This document shows, piece by piece, positions 18,254-27,548 of a stretch of 64,000 bases of DNA (its first letter is position 1; each line of letters starts with the position of its first letter). Position numbers and translations under genes: made by a program. The notes below the pieces were generated by a model, which ran no database searches, was not told where the DNA came from, and saw only the letters and a list, made by a program, of their open reading frames with translations. Source of the stretch: Halorarius litoreus (GTDB taxonomy: Archaea; Halobacteriota; Halobacteria; Halobacteriales; Haloarculaceae); assembly GCF_024362405.1 (NCBI RefSeq), contig NZ_CP101454.1:2418001-2482000 (forward strand), given 5' to 3'.

Positions 18254-19066
18254 ATGGGAATCCTCTCGCGGACCTCGTACGTCATCCGGTCGAAAATCAA
18301 CGCCCTCCTCAACCGGGCGGAGGACCCGTCGGAGACGCTCGACTACTCCTACGAGCAGATGCGCGACGAACTGCAGGACGTGAAACAGGGTATCGCCGAC
18401 CTCACGACCCAGAAGAAGCGGCTGGAGATTCAGAAGCGTCGCCTCGAAGAGAACGTCGAGAAGCACAACGACCAGGCGCGTGAGGCCGTGCGACAGGACC
18501 GCGAGGACCTCGCGCGGAAGGCGCTGGAGAAGAAGAAACAGAAGATGACGCAGATCGAGGAGCTGGAGACGCAGATCGCCAGCCTGCAGAACACGCAGGA
18601 CAACCTCGTCGAGAAGAAAGACGAGCTCCAGAGCCAGATCGAGCGGTTCCGCACGGAGAAGGAGACGATGAAGGCGCGCTACGAGGCTGCGGAGGCGTCC
18701 GCTCGCGTCTCGGAGGCGATGACGGGTGCGGGCGAGGAGATGGAGACCACCTCGCGCGCCATCGAGCGTGCCCGCGAGCGGACCGAGGAGATGGAGGCGC
18801 GGGCGGCGGCGATGGACGAACTCGAACAGAGCGGCGCGTTCGAGAACGTCCTCGACGACCGCGACGACATCGACGCCGAGCTCTCACAGGGCCGGATGGA
18901 CAGCGAGATCGAGGCCGAACTGGAGACGCTCCGCGAACAGGAGGGGAAGGCTCCCACCCCGGAGCCCGACACCGAGGACGCCGAGGACGTGGCGGTCGAC
19001 ACCGAGGTCACCGACGAGGAGGTCGAAGCCGAGCTCGAAGAGCTGCAGGAAGAAGAGAACAACTGA
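18254..19066 (+). CDS. pspA: PspA/IM30 (Vipp1) family membrane-stress protein
   Basis: 270 residues beginning MGILSRTSYVIRSKINALLN, the amphipathic helix that binds membranes in PspA/Vipp1. A long coiled coil follows (~25-190), then an acidic tail (DTEDAEDVAVDTEVTDEE) typical of halophiles. It is an ESCRT-III-superfamily protein that scaffolds damaged membranes. TTTTTAG at 18224-18230 is the likely TATA box, ~27 nt before the ATG. A T-run at 19076-19082 follows the gene and may end transcription or serve as TATA for the next gene. Confidence 0.92.
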   Translation: MGILSRTSYVIRSKINALLNRAEDPSETLDYSYEQMRDELQDVKQGIADLTTQKKRLEIQKRRLEENVEKHNDQAREAVRQDREDLARKALEKKKQKMTQIEELETQIASLQNTQDNLVEKKDELQSQIERFRTEKETMKARYEAAEASARVSEAMTGAGEEMETTSRAIERARERTEEMEARAAAMDELEQSGAFENVLDDRDDIDAELSQGRMDSEIEAELETLREQEGKAPTPEPDTEDAEDVAVDTEVTDEEVEAELEELQEEENN

Positions 19067-19107
19067 CGACGGCGGTGTTTTTTCACTCGGCACCGTGAAC
19101 GAATCGT

Positions 19108-20139
19108 ATGACCGACGACGGCGAGCAGCCCAGCGACCGGCTCCGTGAACGGGCCGAGACGCCCCGGTGGAAGCTCTGGCTGCTACTGGAGGCCGACCGC
19201 CGGGTCGTCACGGCCCTGTTGCTGCTCGCGCTCTTCGTGACGCTGCAGGCCGCGGGGACGCTCTACCCGACCGTCGAGGGGGCCATCCGGTCGTCGGACT
19301 CCGTCGACACCCTCTTTCAGGGGTTTCTCACCGCGACCATCACCGGCGTCACGCTCGTGCTCACGCTGAACCAACTCGTCCTCTCGCAGGAACTCGGGGC
19401 GGTGGGTGATCAGCGCGAGCGGATGGAGGGGGCGATGCGCTTCCGCGAGGACGCCGCGGACCTGCTCGACGCGCCGGTCGCACCAGCCCGCCCCTCCCAG
19501 TTCCTCCGCGGGTTCGTGCAGGTCGCCGGCCAGCGCGCCCGAGACCTTCGTGAGGCAGTCGCGACCGAGAGTCCCGCGGCCGGGGCCGTCGCAGACCTGA
19601 CCGACAGCCTGGTCGAGAACGCCGAGCAGGTGAGCGAGGAGCTCGAGGGGGCACAGTTCGGCGAGTTCGAAGTGGTGTCGGCGGCGCTCGACTTCAACTA
19701 CTCGTGGAAGGTGTTCGCCGCCCAGCGCATCGATGCCGAGTACGGCGACGGCCTCGACGAGGACGCCCACGAGGCGCTCGACCAGCTGACCGAGGTGCTG
19801 CGACTGTTCGGTCCGGCGCGCGAGCATTTCAAGACGCTCTACTTCCAGTGGGAGCTCATCAACCTCTCGCGGGCCATCATGACGGCGTCGCTGCCGGCGC
19901 TCGTCGTCTCGGTGTTCATGATCGCCTTCTTCAACGACGCGACGTTCGGCGGGACGACGCTCGGCCTCCAGAACCTCGTGCTCGCGTTCACCGTCGGATC
20001 GACCGTCGCGGTCGCGCCGTTCGTCATCCTGCTCGCGTACGTGCTGCGGGTCGCTACCGTCACCAAACACACCCTCTCCATCGGGCCGTTCATCCTCCGG
20101 GACACCGACGGGGTCGACTCCGTCGAGTGGGGTGAGTAG
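19108..20139 (+). CDS. Haloarchaeal membrane protein of unknown function
   Basis: 343 residues with four apparent membrane segments: ~33-52 (ALLLLALFVTLQAAGTLYP), ~72-95, ~258-280 and ~290-315. Between them is a ~160-residue mostly helical soluble domain. No catalytic motif was recognised. It lies directly downstream of pspA, so a membrane-related role is possible but unproven. Confidence 0.75.
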   Translation: MTDDGEQPSDRLRERAETPRWKLWLLLEADRRVVTALLLLALFVTLQAAGTLYPTVEGAIRSSDSVDTLFQGFLTATITGVTLVLTLNQLVLSQELGAVGDQRERMEGAMRFREDAADLLDAPVAPARPSQFLRGFVQVAGQRARDLREAVATESPAAGAVADLTDSLVENAEQVSEELEGAQFGEFEVVSAALDFNYSWKVFAAQRIDAEYGDGLDEDAHEALDQLTEVLRLFGPAREHFKTLYFQWELINLSRAIMTASLPALVVSVFMIAFFNDATFGGTTLGLQNLVLAFTVGSTVAVAPFVILLAYVLRVATVTKHTLSIGPFILRDTDGVDSVEWGE

Positions 20140-20177
20140 GCGCACCGCCGGGTTCGACGGGCCGAGACCTGCCAACG

Positions 20178-20185
20178 TTTATACT
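20178..20185 (+). promoter_or_regulatory. TATA box upstream of the kinase leader ORF
   Basis: TTTATACT centred ~27 nt before ATG 20208 and ~107 nt before the kinase ATG at 20288. It therefore fits a leaderless start at the leader ORF rather than at the kinase. Confidence 0.5.
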
Positions 20186-20207
20186 GTCACTCGACAATAT
20201 AGTTACC

Positions 20208-20291
20208 ATGTATCGAGTGGTGGGTGCAGGGCTGTGGGGGACACGCCGTGGGCCGCGGCAACGCCTGCGAGCGCCGTCGAGCGAGCGATGA
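20208..20291 (+). CDS. Possible 27-residue leader peptide ahead of histidine kinase
   Basis: ATG 20208 opens a 27-codon frame (MYRVVGAGLWGTRRGPRQRL...) whose TGA (20289-20291) overlaps the kinase ATG at 20288 as ATGA. The TATA box at 20178-20185 has leaderless spacing to this ATG. The peptide is strongly basic, unlike normal haloarchaeal proteins, so the act of translation may matter more than the product. It could also be chance or simply a 5' UTR. Confidence 0.4.
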   Translation: MYRVVGAGLWGTRRGPRQRLRAPSSER

Positions 20292-21787
20292 CCGACGGGT
20301 TACAGGTTCTCGTCCTCGTGGACGACGACGCGGCTCGCGAGCGGGCGGTCGCGGCCCTCGACGACCGGTACGACGTGGTCGTCGCCGACGCGAGCGAGGG
20401 GACGCTCCCCGAATTCGACCTCTGTATCGCCGACCACGACGCGCTGACGCACCACTACGAGACGATTCTCGAGCGGAAGCACGATTCCGGTGGCGTGTTC
20501 CTCCCGTGTCTGTTCCTGCGTGGGGAGTCGCACGGCGGCCTCCCCGACTGGGAGCTGGCAACCGTCGATGCCGTCGTGTCGCTGTCGGACGTGGCGGAGA
20601 CGCTCGCCGACCGGGTCGACGCGCTGCTCGACCACCGTGCTCGGACCGTCGAGTTGGCCGAGCAGAAGCGACGCGAGCTCCGCCAGCAGGAGGCGTTCAC
20701 GGAAGCGGCCATCGAGGCACTTCCGGACCTGTTCTACGTGTTCGACACCGATGGCTCGCTCCAGCGCTGGAACGGGCGGGCCCGTGAGATAACTGGCTAC
20801 GACGACGACGAACTCGCGAGGATGCACACCCTCGATTTCCTCCCGGAGGCAGACCGCGACGGCATCGCGCGACGCATCGAAGCCGCGTTCAGAGCTGGCG
20901 AGAGCTACACGATCGAGGTGCCCCTCGTCACTCGCGACGGCACGACCATCCCGTACGAATTCAAGGTCGCGCCGCTCTGGGACCCCGACGGGGAGCTCAG
21001 CGGCGGGGTCGGTATCGGCCGCGACATCACCGACCGCCGGATGCGACAGGAGCTCTCGCGGCAGAACGAGCGGCTCGAACAGTTCGCTTCCATCGTCAGC
21101 CACGACCTCCGCAACCCCATCGCGGTCGCGAACGGCTTTCTCGACCTCGCCGCCCAGGACTGCGACAGTCCGCATCTCGACCGCGTCGACGGGGCACTCG
21201 ACCGGATGGAGACGCTCATCGACGACTTGCTCGCCCTCGCTCGTCAGGGGATGACCGTCGACGACGTCGAACCGGTGTCGCTGGCGTCGGCCGCGACCGG
21301 CGCGTGGTCGTCCGTCGCGTCGGACACGGCTTCCCTCGACGTCGTGACCGACCGTGCCCTCCTCGCGGACGCGTCGCGGCTCCAGCAACTGCTCGAGAAC
21401 CTCTTTCGCAACAGTGTCGAGCACGGCTCGACAGGCAGTCGGGACGGCGGGAGCCGTCCCGACGACAGCGTGGAGCATGGCTCCACGGGCAACCGAAGCG
21501 CACAGCGCTCCGGTGACAGTGTCGAACACGGCGGCGCCGACGTGACCGTCACGGTCGGCGACCTCGAGGAGGGGTTCTACGTCGCGGACGACGGCCCCGG
21601 CATCCCGGCCGACCAGCGGGACGGCGTGTTCGAGTACGGCTACACGACGAGCGACGACGGCACCGGGTTCGGGCTCGCCATCGTCCGGCAGATCGCCGAA
21701 GCCCACGGCTGGTCGGTCGCGGTCACGGAGAGCGACTCGGGCGGCGCCAGGTTCGAGTTCACGGGCGTCGACCGCCCGCTCGACTAA
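20288..21787 (+). CDS. PAS-domain sensor histidine kinase
   Basis: 499 residues from ATG 20288 ([20 protein letters not shown]). A degenerate receiver-like domain lies at ~1-115. A PAS domain follows at ~145-260 ([18 protein letters not shown]), then HisKA with H-box [19 protein letters not shown]. The HATPase domain has an N-box starting [11 protein letters not shown] and ends with G-boxes VADDGPGI and GTGFGLAIV. The N-box region is expanded by three imperfect [13 protein letters not shown] repeats made of DNA hairpins (see the repeat feature). No membrane segment is seen, so it is probably cytosolic. No response regulator is adjacent, as is common in haloarchaea. Confidence 0.9.
   Translation: MTDGLQVLVLVDDDAARERAVAALDDRYDVVVADASEGTLPEFDLCIADHDALTHHYETILERKHDSGGVFLPCLFLRGESHGGLPDWELATVDAVVSLSDVAETLADRVDALLDHRARTVELAEQKRRELRQQEAFTEAAIEALPDLFYVFDTDGSLQRWNGRAREITGYDDDELARMHTLDFLPEADRDGIARRIEAAFRAGESYTIEVPLVTRDGTTIPYEFKVAPLWDPDGELSGGVGIGRDITDRRMRQELSRQNERLEQFASIVSHDLRNPIAVANGFLDLAAQDCDSPHLDRVDGALDRMETLIDDLLALARQGMTVDDVEPVSLASAATGAWSSVASDTASLDVVTDRALLADASRLQQLLENLFRNSVEHGSTGSRDGGSRPDDSVEHGSTGNRSAQRSGDSVEHGGADVTVTVGDLEEGFYVADDGPGIPADQRDGVFEYGYTTSDDGTGFGLAIVRQIAEAHGWSVAVTESDSGGARFEFTGVDRPLD
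21416..21514. repeat. Array of four hairpins inserted in frame in the kinase ATP-binding domain
   Basis: Four consecutive inverted repeats: 21416-21432 (7-bp stem, loop ACG), 21438-21463 (11-bp stem GTCGGGACGGC, loop GGGA), 21469-21487 (8-bp stem CGTGGAGC, loop ATG), 21492-21514 (4+5-bp stem with one mismatch, loop ACA). They encode the repeated peptide [14 protein letters not shown] between N-box and G1 box. The array stays in frame. Confidence 0.8.
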
Positions 21788-23706
21788 TCGAGGAAGTCCG
21801 GCTCGACGCGCTTCTCGTCGACTTCGGCCGCGAGGTGGTCGCGGAACGTCTCGATGTCGACGTCGTTTGCCTCGTTCTCGAAGCGGTCGCGCACGGAGAC
21901 CGTCCCGGCCTCCGCCTCGTTCCCGCCGACGACGAGCATGTACGGGACGCGGTCGTCGTGGGCGGCGCGGATCTTCCGCCCGATGGTCCAGTCGCGGTCC
22001 TCGACCTCGACGCGGTAGTCGCCGAGCTCGTTCTTGACCCGGTGGGCGTACCCCAGGTGGTCGTCCGAGATGGGAAGGATGCGGACCTGTTCGGGCGCGA
22101 GCCACGTGGGGAAGTTCCCATTGAAGTGCTCGATGAGCACCATGAAGAACCGCTCGAAACTCCCGTACAGTGCGCGGTGAATCATCACCGGGCGGTGCTC
22201 CTCGTTGTCCTCGCCCGTGTACGTGAGGTCGAACCGCTCGGGCATGTTGAAGTCGAGTTGCACCGTCGGGCCGTCCCACGACCGGCCGAGCGCGTCCTCG
22301 AACGCGAAGTCGATCTTCGGGCCGTAGAAGGCGCCGTCGCCGTCCTCGATGCCGTAGTCGTAGTTGTCGGACTCGAGGACGTCACGGAGCTGTGACTCCG
22401 CCTGCTCCCAGATCTCGTCGCCGCCGACGGATTTCTCGGGTCTGGTGGCGAGTGCCACCTCAACCTCGAGGTCGAAGTGGCCGATGACCTCGAAGATCAT
22501 GTCCATGATCTGGCGGACCTCCTGTTCGATCTGGTCTGGCCGACAGAACAGGTGGCCGTCGTCGATGGTGAACGCCCACACGCGCGAGAGCCCCGAGAGT
22601 TCGCCCCGCTGCTCTTTCCGATACACCTTCCCGTTCTCGAAGTACCGCACGGGCAGATCGCGGTACGACCAGTTGTGCTGGTCGAAGATGGTCGCGTGGC
22701 CGGGACAGTTCATCGGCTTCAGGCCGTACTCCTCGTCGTTCACGTCGAGCAGGAACATGTCGTCGACGTAGTTGTCGTAGTGGCCCGACTTCTTCCAGAG
22801 CTCCGTGCGGAACACGTGGGGCGTCTCGACCTGGTCGTAGCCCGCATCCCGGTTCATCTGGTTGACGTAGCCCTCCAGCTCAGAGAGGATCTGCTTGCCG
22901 TTGGGGTGGTACAGTGGGAGCCCCGGCCCCGTCACTGTCGGGATGGAGAACAGGTCCATCTCCTGGCCGAGCTTCCGGTGGTCACGCTCCTTCGCCTCCT
23001 CGCGCATCTCGAGGTAGTTCTCGAGGTCGGACGCCTTCTCGAACGCCGTGCCGGAGACGCGGGTGAGCGTGTCGTTCTCCTCGTCGCCGCGCCAGTAGGA
23101 CGCCGAGATGTTCAGGAGCTTGATGGCGCCGATTTCCCCGGTGGACTCGACGTGCGGCCCCTGACAGAGGTCCTCCCAGCCGTCCTGCTTGTAGAACGAG
23201 ACCGTCTTCTCGCCCGCCGCCTCCGTCTCGAGGATGTCGCGTTTGTACTCGTTGTCGCCGTACTTCTCGACGGCCTCCTCGTGGGGGAGTTCGTACCGCT
23301 CGATGTCGTAGTCGGCCGCGATGATCTCCTGCATCTCCGCCTCGATGGCCGGCAGGTCGTCCTCGTCGAGGTCGACGTTCGTCACGTCGTAGTAGAACCC
23401 CTCCTCGGTCGGCGGGCCGATGGTGAGCTTCGCCTCCGGGTGGAGTCGCTGGAGCGCCTGTGCGAAGACGTGGGCTGCGGAGTGGCGGAGCACCTGCAGG
23501 TACTCGTCGGACTGGTCGGTGACGATGACGATGCGGTCGCCGTCGCTCACGGAATCGACTTTGTCGACCAGTTCGCCGTTCACCACGCCCGCCACCGTAT
23601 CAGCACCGAGACCGGGACCGATTTCGTAGGCCACGTCCTCGACGGACGACCCCTCCGGCACGGAGAGCTCGGAGCCGTCGGGAAGCGTGACCGTGATGTC
23701 GCTCAT
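21784..23706 (-). CDS. thrS: Threonine-tRNA ligase (bacterial-type architecture)
   Basis: 640 residues from ATG 23706 ([19 protein letters not shown]). TGS domain 1-~63; N2 editing domain ~65-225 ([11 protein letters not shown] and the second metal-type segment [11 protein letters not shown]); class II catalytic core ~245-525 with the zinc cysteine in [17 protein letters not shown] PMNCPGHA; anticodon-binding domain ~530-640. The N2 editing module is the bacterial arrangement rather than the D-aminoacyl-tRNA-deacylase-like module of many archaea, implying an old transfer. Its stop overlaps the convergent kinase stop by 4 nt. Confidence 0.96.
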   Translation of the reverse strand: MSDITVTLPDGSELSVPEGSSVEDVAYEIGPGLGADTVAGVVNGELVDKVDSVSDGDRIVIVTDQSDEYLQVLRHSAAHVFAQALQRLHPEAKLTIGPPTEEGFYYDVTNVDLDEDDLPAIEAEMQEIIAADYDIERYELPHEEAVEKYGDNEYKRDILETEAAGEKTVSFYKQDGWEDLCQGPHVESTGEIGAIKLLNISASYWRGDEENDTLTRVSGTAFEKASDLENYLEMREEAKERDHRKLGQEMDLFSIPTVTGPGLPLYHPNGKQILSELEGYVNQMNRDAGYDQVETPHVFRTELWKKSGHYDNYVDDMFLLDVNDEEYGLKPMNCPGHATIFDQHNWSYRDLPVRYFENGKVYRKEQRGELSGLSRVWAFTIDDGHLFCRPDQIEQEVRQIMDMIFEVIGHFDLEVEVALATRPEKSVGGDEIWEQAESQLRDVLESDNYDYGIEDGDGAFYGPKIDFAFEDALGRSWDGPTVQLDFNMPERFDLTYTGEDNEEHRPVMIHRALYGSFERFFMVLIEHFNGNFPTWLAPEQVRILPISDDHLGYAHRVKNELGDYRVEVEDRDWTIGRKIRAAHDDRVPYMLVVGGNEAEAGTVSVRDRFENEANDVDIETFRDHLAAEVDEKRVEPDFLD

Positions 23707-23787
23707 GGCGGAACGAAGTCGGCACCGGCCCATAAGCGTTTAGAGACGGTGGCGAGTGCTATGCACTCACACACCACCGGCTCGGGC

Positions 23788-24192
23788 CTACTTCGTGAGG
23801 TGTGCCCCGATGCGGTCGAACTCGTCTTCGAACGTGTCGTGGTCGTAGTGCTGTGCGTGGAGCATCGAGCTGTACCGAGCGGTGATGCTGGAGAGGTAGG
23901 TGATCTCCGCGAGTTCGGCGTCGGTCGCCCCATGCATCTTCGCGGCCTCGCGGTGGAAGTACTGGCAGTACGGACACTTGATGTTGGCTGCGACCGCCAG
24001 CCCGATGAGCTCGCGATACTTCGCCGGAATCTCGGTCTCGCCGAAGTTGTACTTCTTGAACGTCGGCCACTCGTTGACGAGGTCCTCTTCCGACAGCGCG
24101 TCGAGGAATCCCGGGACGAATCCGAGCGTCTCCTCGATGTCCTCGCGCGTCTGCTGTACGTCGTCTTTCGCGTGATATTCCATCGTTGCCAT
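23788..24192 (-). CDS. Carboxymuconolactone decarboxylase/AhpD-family protein
   Basis: 134 residues from ATG 24192 (MATMEYHAKDDVQQTRED); ATGs at 24201 and 24183 are alternatives. The AhpD-type redox motif is present: IKCPYCQYFHREAAKMHGAT, i.e. CxxC followed by the family histidine. Such proteins act as thiol-dependent peroxidase partners or unknown oxidoreductases in the cytosol. It is flanked by the convergent region after thrS and an unrelated HTH gene, and is monocistronic. Confidence 0.85.
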   Translation of the reverse strand: MATMEYHAKDDVQQTREDIEETLGFVPGFLDALSEEDLVNEWPTFKKYNFGETEIPAKYRELIGLAVAANIKCPYCQYFHREAAKMHGATDAELAEITYLSSITARYSSMLHAQHYDHDTFEDEFDRIGAHLTK

Positions 24193-24363
24193 GGTGATCA
24201 TGCCCGCACTCGCGGACAGCAATCACGCTCGCTCCGTGACGGCTTCGTTATTTGTGACGTAGTGTCAGTACGTTCGGCAGCGTCCCGACGGCGCCTTCGG
24301 TAAGCTCGGACCCGACGAAGAAAACCTTCGCTTTCGGGGGGCGAACGGACCGCCTCCCGTCGC

Positions 24364-24807
24364 TCAGTCCGACGCGGTAAGCGGCTGTTCTACGGGTGGG
24401 TTGGCTTCCTGTAGCGCCCCGACGTGGTCGGCGACCGTCCGGATCGCGCCGTTCTGCTCGCTCGGCGTCACGGCGACGAGGTCGCCGTCGTGGTACTCGG
24501 CGACCGCGAGCACCGGGAGCGTCGTGACCTGGTACGGCTCGTCGACGAGCGACCCAGTCTGTCGCTCCTCGACGCCGACCAACTCGGCGTCGGTCTCGGC
24601 GGCCCACGCCCGGAACGCGTCGAGCCGGGCGCCGAGTTCGTGGTCAGTGTCGGTCGGGATGGCCGCGCCCCACACGACGACCTCGTAGTCGTCGACCGTC
24701 CCACGTTCCACCAGCGATTCCACCTGTTCGAGAATCTCTCGTCGGTGCGGTCCCCCCTCCCGCGCTGCGAGTGAACGAACACATAGTTCGAGCCTGACAC
24801 GCGACAT
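24364..24807 (-). CDS. Haloarchaeal HTH_63-like small regulator
   Basis: 147 residues (MSRVRLELCVRSLAAREGGP). The N-terminal ~100 residues match the pattern of haloarchaeal HTH_63-type proteins: RHREILEQVESLVERGTVDDYEVVVWG then a C-terminal acidic domain. DNA binding is inferred from family resemblance only; the target is unknown. It is monocistronic. Confidence 0.6.
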   Translation of the reverse strand: MSRVRLELCVRSLAAREGGPHRREILEQVESLVERGTVDDYEVVVWGAAIPTDTDHELGARLDAFRAWAAETDAELVGVEERQTGSLVDEPYQVTTLPVLAVAEYHDGDLVAVTPSEQNGAIRTVADHVGALQEANPPVEQPLTASD

Positions 24808-24918
24808 GTGTGCCCGCCCACTCCAACCTCTGTGACTTCGTTATAGAGTTCCTACCACCCGGAAACGGCTGTTTCGCGTCGGTCACTAATCAGCCGGAGG
24901 TGAGCCGTTCTGGCTCGC

Positions 24919-26601
24919 TCACAGCTTCTCGCTCGACTCCAGCGGCCCGCCGAGCCGACGCTTCGCGTCCGCCTCGAGTTTGTACCGCTGGACTTTCTGG
25001 GTGCCCGAGCGCGGCAATTCGTCGACGAAGAAGATGCGCCGCGGATGGGCGTAGGAAGCGACGTGCTGGAGCGCGAACTCGCGGAGGTCGCGCTCGGTCA
25101 TCTCGGGGGCGTTCGGTTCGAGGACGACGAACGCGACCGGCGCTTCGCCTTTCACCTCGTGTGGAGCGGCGACGACCGCCGCGGCCTGCACGTGCTCGTG
25201 TTCGAACAGCGCGTCCTCGACCTCCGCAGGATAGACGTTCTCGCCGCCGACGATCATCATGTCGTCGGCGCGGTCGACCATCCAGAGGTAGCGGTCCTCG
25301 TCGACCCGGGCGATGTCGCCGGTGTAGAACCACTCGGTCTCGCGTCGCGGCTCGCTCCCGTCGTCGTCCGGGTCGCGGTCGAACACCTCGATGTTCTTCT
25401 CGGGGAGGCCGTAGTAGCCCGCGAAGACGTTCGGCCCTCGGATGGCGATTTCGCCCAGCACCTGCGTCTCCTCCTCGAAATCGCGGTCCGCGAGGCTCGC
25501 GGCGCTCGTCGGGTCGAGTTCGTGCTCGCTCACCCGAAGCTCGCGGGTCTGTGGGTCGACGAGACGAAGCTCCACGTCGGGGAGCGGCTGGCCGATACAG
25601 CCCGCGGCCTTCGAGGGGCCGTACGCCGAATCGGTCGTCCCCGCCGGCGACGTCTCGGTCATCCCCCAGCCCTCCGTCAGCTGACTGTCGAACACCTGTT
25701 CGATGCGGCGGCGGGTGTCGTCCGCGAGCGGCGCGGCGCCCGAGCCCACGGTCTCGATCGAGGAGAGGTCGTACGCCTCCGGGTTCGACTCGTACTCGCT
25801 GACCATCCCGATGAAGATGGCGGGGATGCCGGCGAACTGTGTCACCTCGTGGTCGGTGATGGCCTGCAGGAGTGCCGACGGAACGGGGAGCGTCTTCAGG
25901 ACGATAGAGCCGCCGCCGTACAGTTGGGTCAGCATCACCGTCGAGAGCCCGTACATGTGGAACAGCGGCAACACCAGGAGCGCGATGTCCTGTTCGGGGT
26001 CGGTCCCGGAACGCGACTGGTACGCCTGCGCGGTCGAGAGGAGGTTCCGGTGCGTCGTCAGGACGCCCTTCGGGTCGCCGGTCGTCCCCGACGTGTACGG
26101 CTGGAGCGCCACGTCGTCGAACGCTCTCGCCCTCGTCTCGAACTCGTCGCTCGCGGCGTCGACGAGTGCGTCGTAGTCCTCGTGGCCGTCACCGCCGCCC
26201 GGAAAGAACGTCGTCGGAACGTGCGCGGCGAGGTCCGTCACCACCGACGGGAACACCTCGCTCCCGACGAGCGCGCGGGCGTCGGCGTCCTGCAGGATGT
26301 ACGTCAGGCGGTCGAGGTCCATCCGGTGGTTGAGCGGGACCGCCACCGCCCCGGCCTTGATGACACCGAAGAGCGCTTCGGGGAACTGGAGGCTGTTCTC
26401 GAGGTAGAGCGCCACCCGGTCGCCCGGCTCGACCCCCTCGTCGACGAGCACGTTCGCCACCCGATTGGCGCGTGCTTCCAGGTCGGCGTAGCTCAGCTCT
26501 GCCCCGCGGTACTCGAACGCGAGCTTGTCGCGATAGCGTGCAGCACCCATCCTCGGCAGGTCGCCGAGGTGTCGGAGCGGCTCGCCCTGGAAGTACTTCA
26601 T
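24919..26601 (-). CDS. Acyl-CoA synthetase (AMP-forming)
   Basis: 560 residues from ATG 26601 (MKYFQGEPLRHLGDLPRMG); an ATG five codons upstream is possible. The AMP-binding P-loop is YTSGTTGDPKGVL, followed by the motif GWGMTETSPAG and the hinge region EWFYTGDIARVDEDRYLWMV. The C-terminal segment ends SGTQKVQRYKLEA, with a lysine in the catalytic position. It activates a fatty or aromatic acid to its CoA thioester. The thioesterase gene just upstream on the same strand suggests a shared acyl-CoA role. Confidence 0.92.
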   Translation of the reverse strand: MKYFQGEPLRHLGDLPRMGAARYRDKLAFEYRGAELSYADLEARANRVANVLVDEGVEPGDRVALYLENSLQFPEALFGVIKAGAVAVPLNHRMDLDRLTYILQDADARALVGSEVFPSVVTDLAAHVPTTFFPGGGDGHEDYDALVDAASDEFETRARAFDDVALQPYTSGTTGDPKGVLTTHRNLLSTAQAYQSRSGTDPEQDIALLVLPLFHMYGLSTVMLTQLYGGGSIVLKTLPVPSALLQAITDHEVTQFAGIPAIFIGMVSEYESNPEAYDLSSIETVGSGAAPLADDTRRRIEQVFDSQLTEGWGMTETSPAGTTDSAYGPSKAAGCIGQPLPDVELRLVDPQTRELRVSEHELDPTSAASLADRDFEEETQVLGEIAIRGPNVFAGYYGLPEKNIEVFDRDPDDDGSEPRRETEWFYTGDIARVDEDRYLWMVDRADDMMIVGGENVYPAEVEDALFEHEHVQAAAVVAAPHEVKGEAPVAFVVLEPNAPEMTERDLREFALQHVASYAHPRRIFFVDELPRSGTQKVQRYKLEADAKRRLGGPLESSEKL

Positions 26602-26660
26602 GCGTCGAGTTGACACACCACGGTTCTCGGAATAAGTGCTGTGCCGTCTCGACTAGGCGC

Positions 26661-27086
26661 TCACTCGTAGCCAACCTCCGGACCGAGTTGGGTCGAGGAC
26701 TTCGCGAACGTGCCCGTTCCCCGTGCGATCTGGTTGCCGTCGTCGTCGTACGCGACCGCGTCGGCGATGAGCTGGCGGGGGTGGTCGTTGACGACCTCGC
26801 CCTCCGCGTGAATCGAGCCCTCCGAGACCGGGCGTGTGAGGTGGATGTTGAAGTTCGTCGTGAGGACGAACACGTCCTCGACGAGGGAGTTCGCGGCGAA
26901 GAAGGCCGCGTCGTCGAGTGCCTTGAAGTAGACCGAGCCGTGGACGGCGTTCGCGGCGTGGAAGTGCTTCTCCTGCACGGGAATCGTGACGTCGGCTCGG
27001 CCCTCGGAGATGTCGATGTCGGGGTCGTACTCGCCGCTCGTGGGTGCGGCGAGATACATGTTCTCGAGTTTCGTGTAGTGGTCCAT
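26661..27086 (-). CDS. PaaI-type hotdog thioesterase
   Basis: 141 residues (MDHYTKLENMYLAAPTSGEY). The hotdog signature is HAANAVHGSVYFKALDDAAFFAANS, and the strand pair TTNFNIHLTRPVSEG is family-typical. It probably hydrolyses acyl-CoA thioesters. It is 59 nt upstream of the acyl-CoA synthetase start in the same orientation, so the two may be co-expressed. Confidence 0.85.
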   Translation of the reverse strand: MDHYTKLENMYLAAPTSGEYDPDIDISEGRADVTIPVQEKHFHAANAVHGSVYFKALDDAAFFAANSLVEDVFVLTTNFNIHLTRPVSEGSIHAEGEVVNDHPRQLIADAVAYDDDGNQIARGTGTFAKSSTQLGPEVGYE

Positions 27087-27163
27087 GTAGTCGCGCTGGG
27101 GGCCCGACCAATAGCAGTTTCGACCGCGGTGGCTCGGCGTGTCAGGCGTGGTGAGCGAGGGGG

Positions 27164-27505
27164 TCAGTCGTCGGCCACGACGGGGTCGGCCGGGGAGAAC
27201 GTCACCTCGCCGGTCCCCTCGATCTCGACGTTCCAGCCGGCGAAGGGGAACGCGATGGAGACGTTCTGGCGGTTCTCTTCGGGGACCGACTGAAGCAGTC
27301 GTTCGAGGCTGTCGGGATCGACCGCGTCGTACAGCGGTGGGAGTGCCTCAGGTTCCGTGTTCGTCATGGCGGCGACGCCCGAAACGACTGTGAGGTGAAG
27401 CGGGCCTTCGGTGTCCCAGTCGTGCTGTATCGTGTGTGCGGTTCCCGACGCGCTAGTAGTGTCGCTCGAACCGGATGGGCCCGGTGCGTCGTCGGGTGCC
27501 GTCAT
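27164..27505 (-). CDS. HalOD1 output-domain protein
   Basis: 113 residues from ATG 27505 (MTAPDDAPGPSGSSDTT). The haloarchaeal output domain 1 spans ~45-113: LHLTVVSGVAAMTNTEPEAL, LPPLYDAVDPDSLERLLQS, then VSIAFPFAGWNVEIEGTGEV. The frame continues upstream to 27778 only as a shadow of the next gene. It lies 43 nt downstream of a Bat-type regulator and is probably co-transcribed. HalOD1 is considered a signalling output module; its mechanism is unknown. Confidence 0.8.
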   Translation of the reverse strand: MTAPDDAPGPSGSSDTTSASGTAHTIQHDWDTEGPLHLTVVSGVAAMTNTEPEALPPLYDAVDPDSLERLLQSVPEENRQNVSIAFPFAGWNVEIEGTGEVTFSPADPVVADD

Positions 27506-27548
27506 CTCAACTCGACCTCTGTACAGCGTGACCCATGTAGATACTGTC

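Noticed and set aside
20300..22279. Long minus-strand open frame across the kinase and thrS 3' end
   Set aside because: Low-complexity antisense shadow; thrS in another frame explains the coding signal.
22477..24303. Plus-strand open frame opposite thrS
   Set aside because: Antisense of thrS with repeated Leu/Val/Asp/Glu; no start signals or domains.
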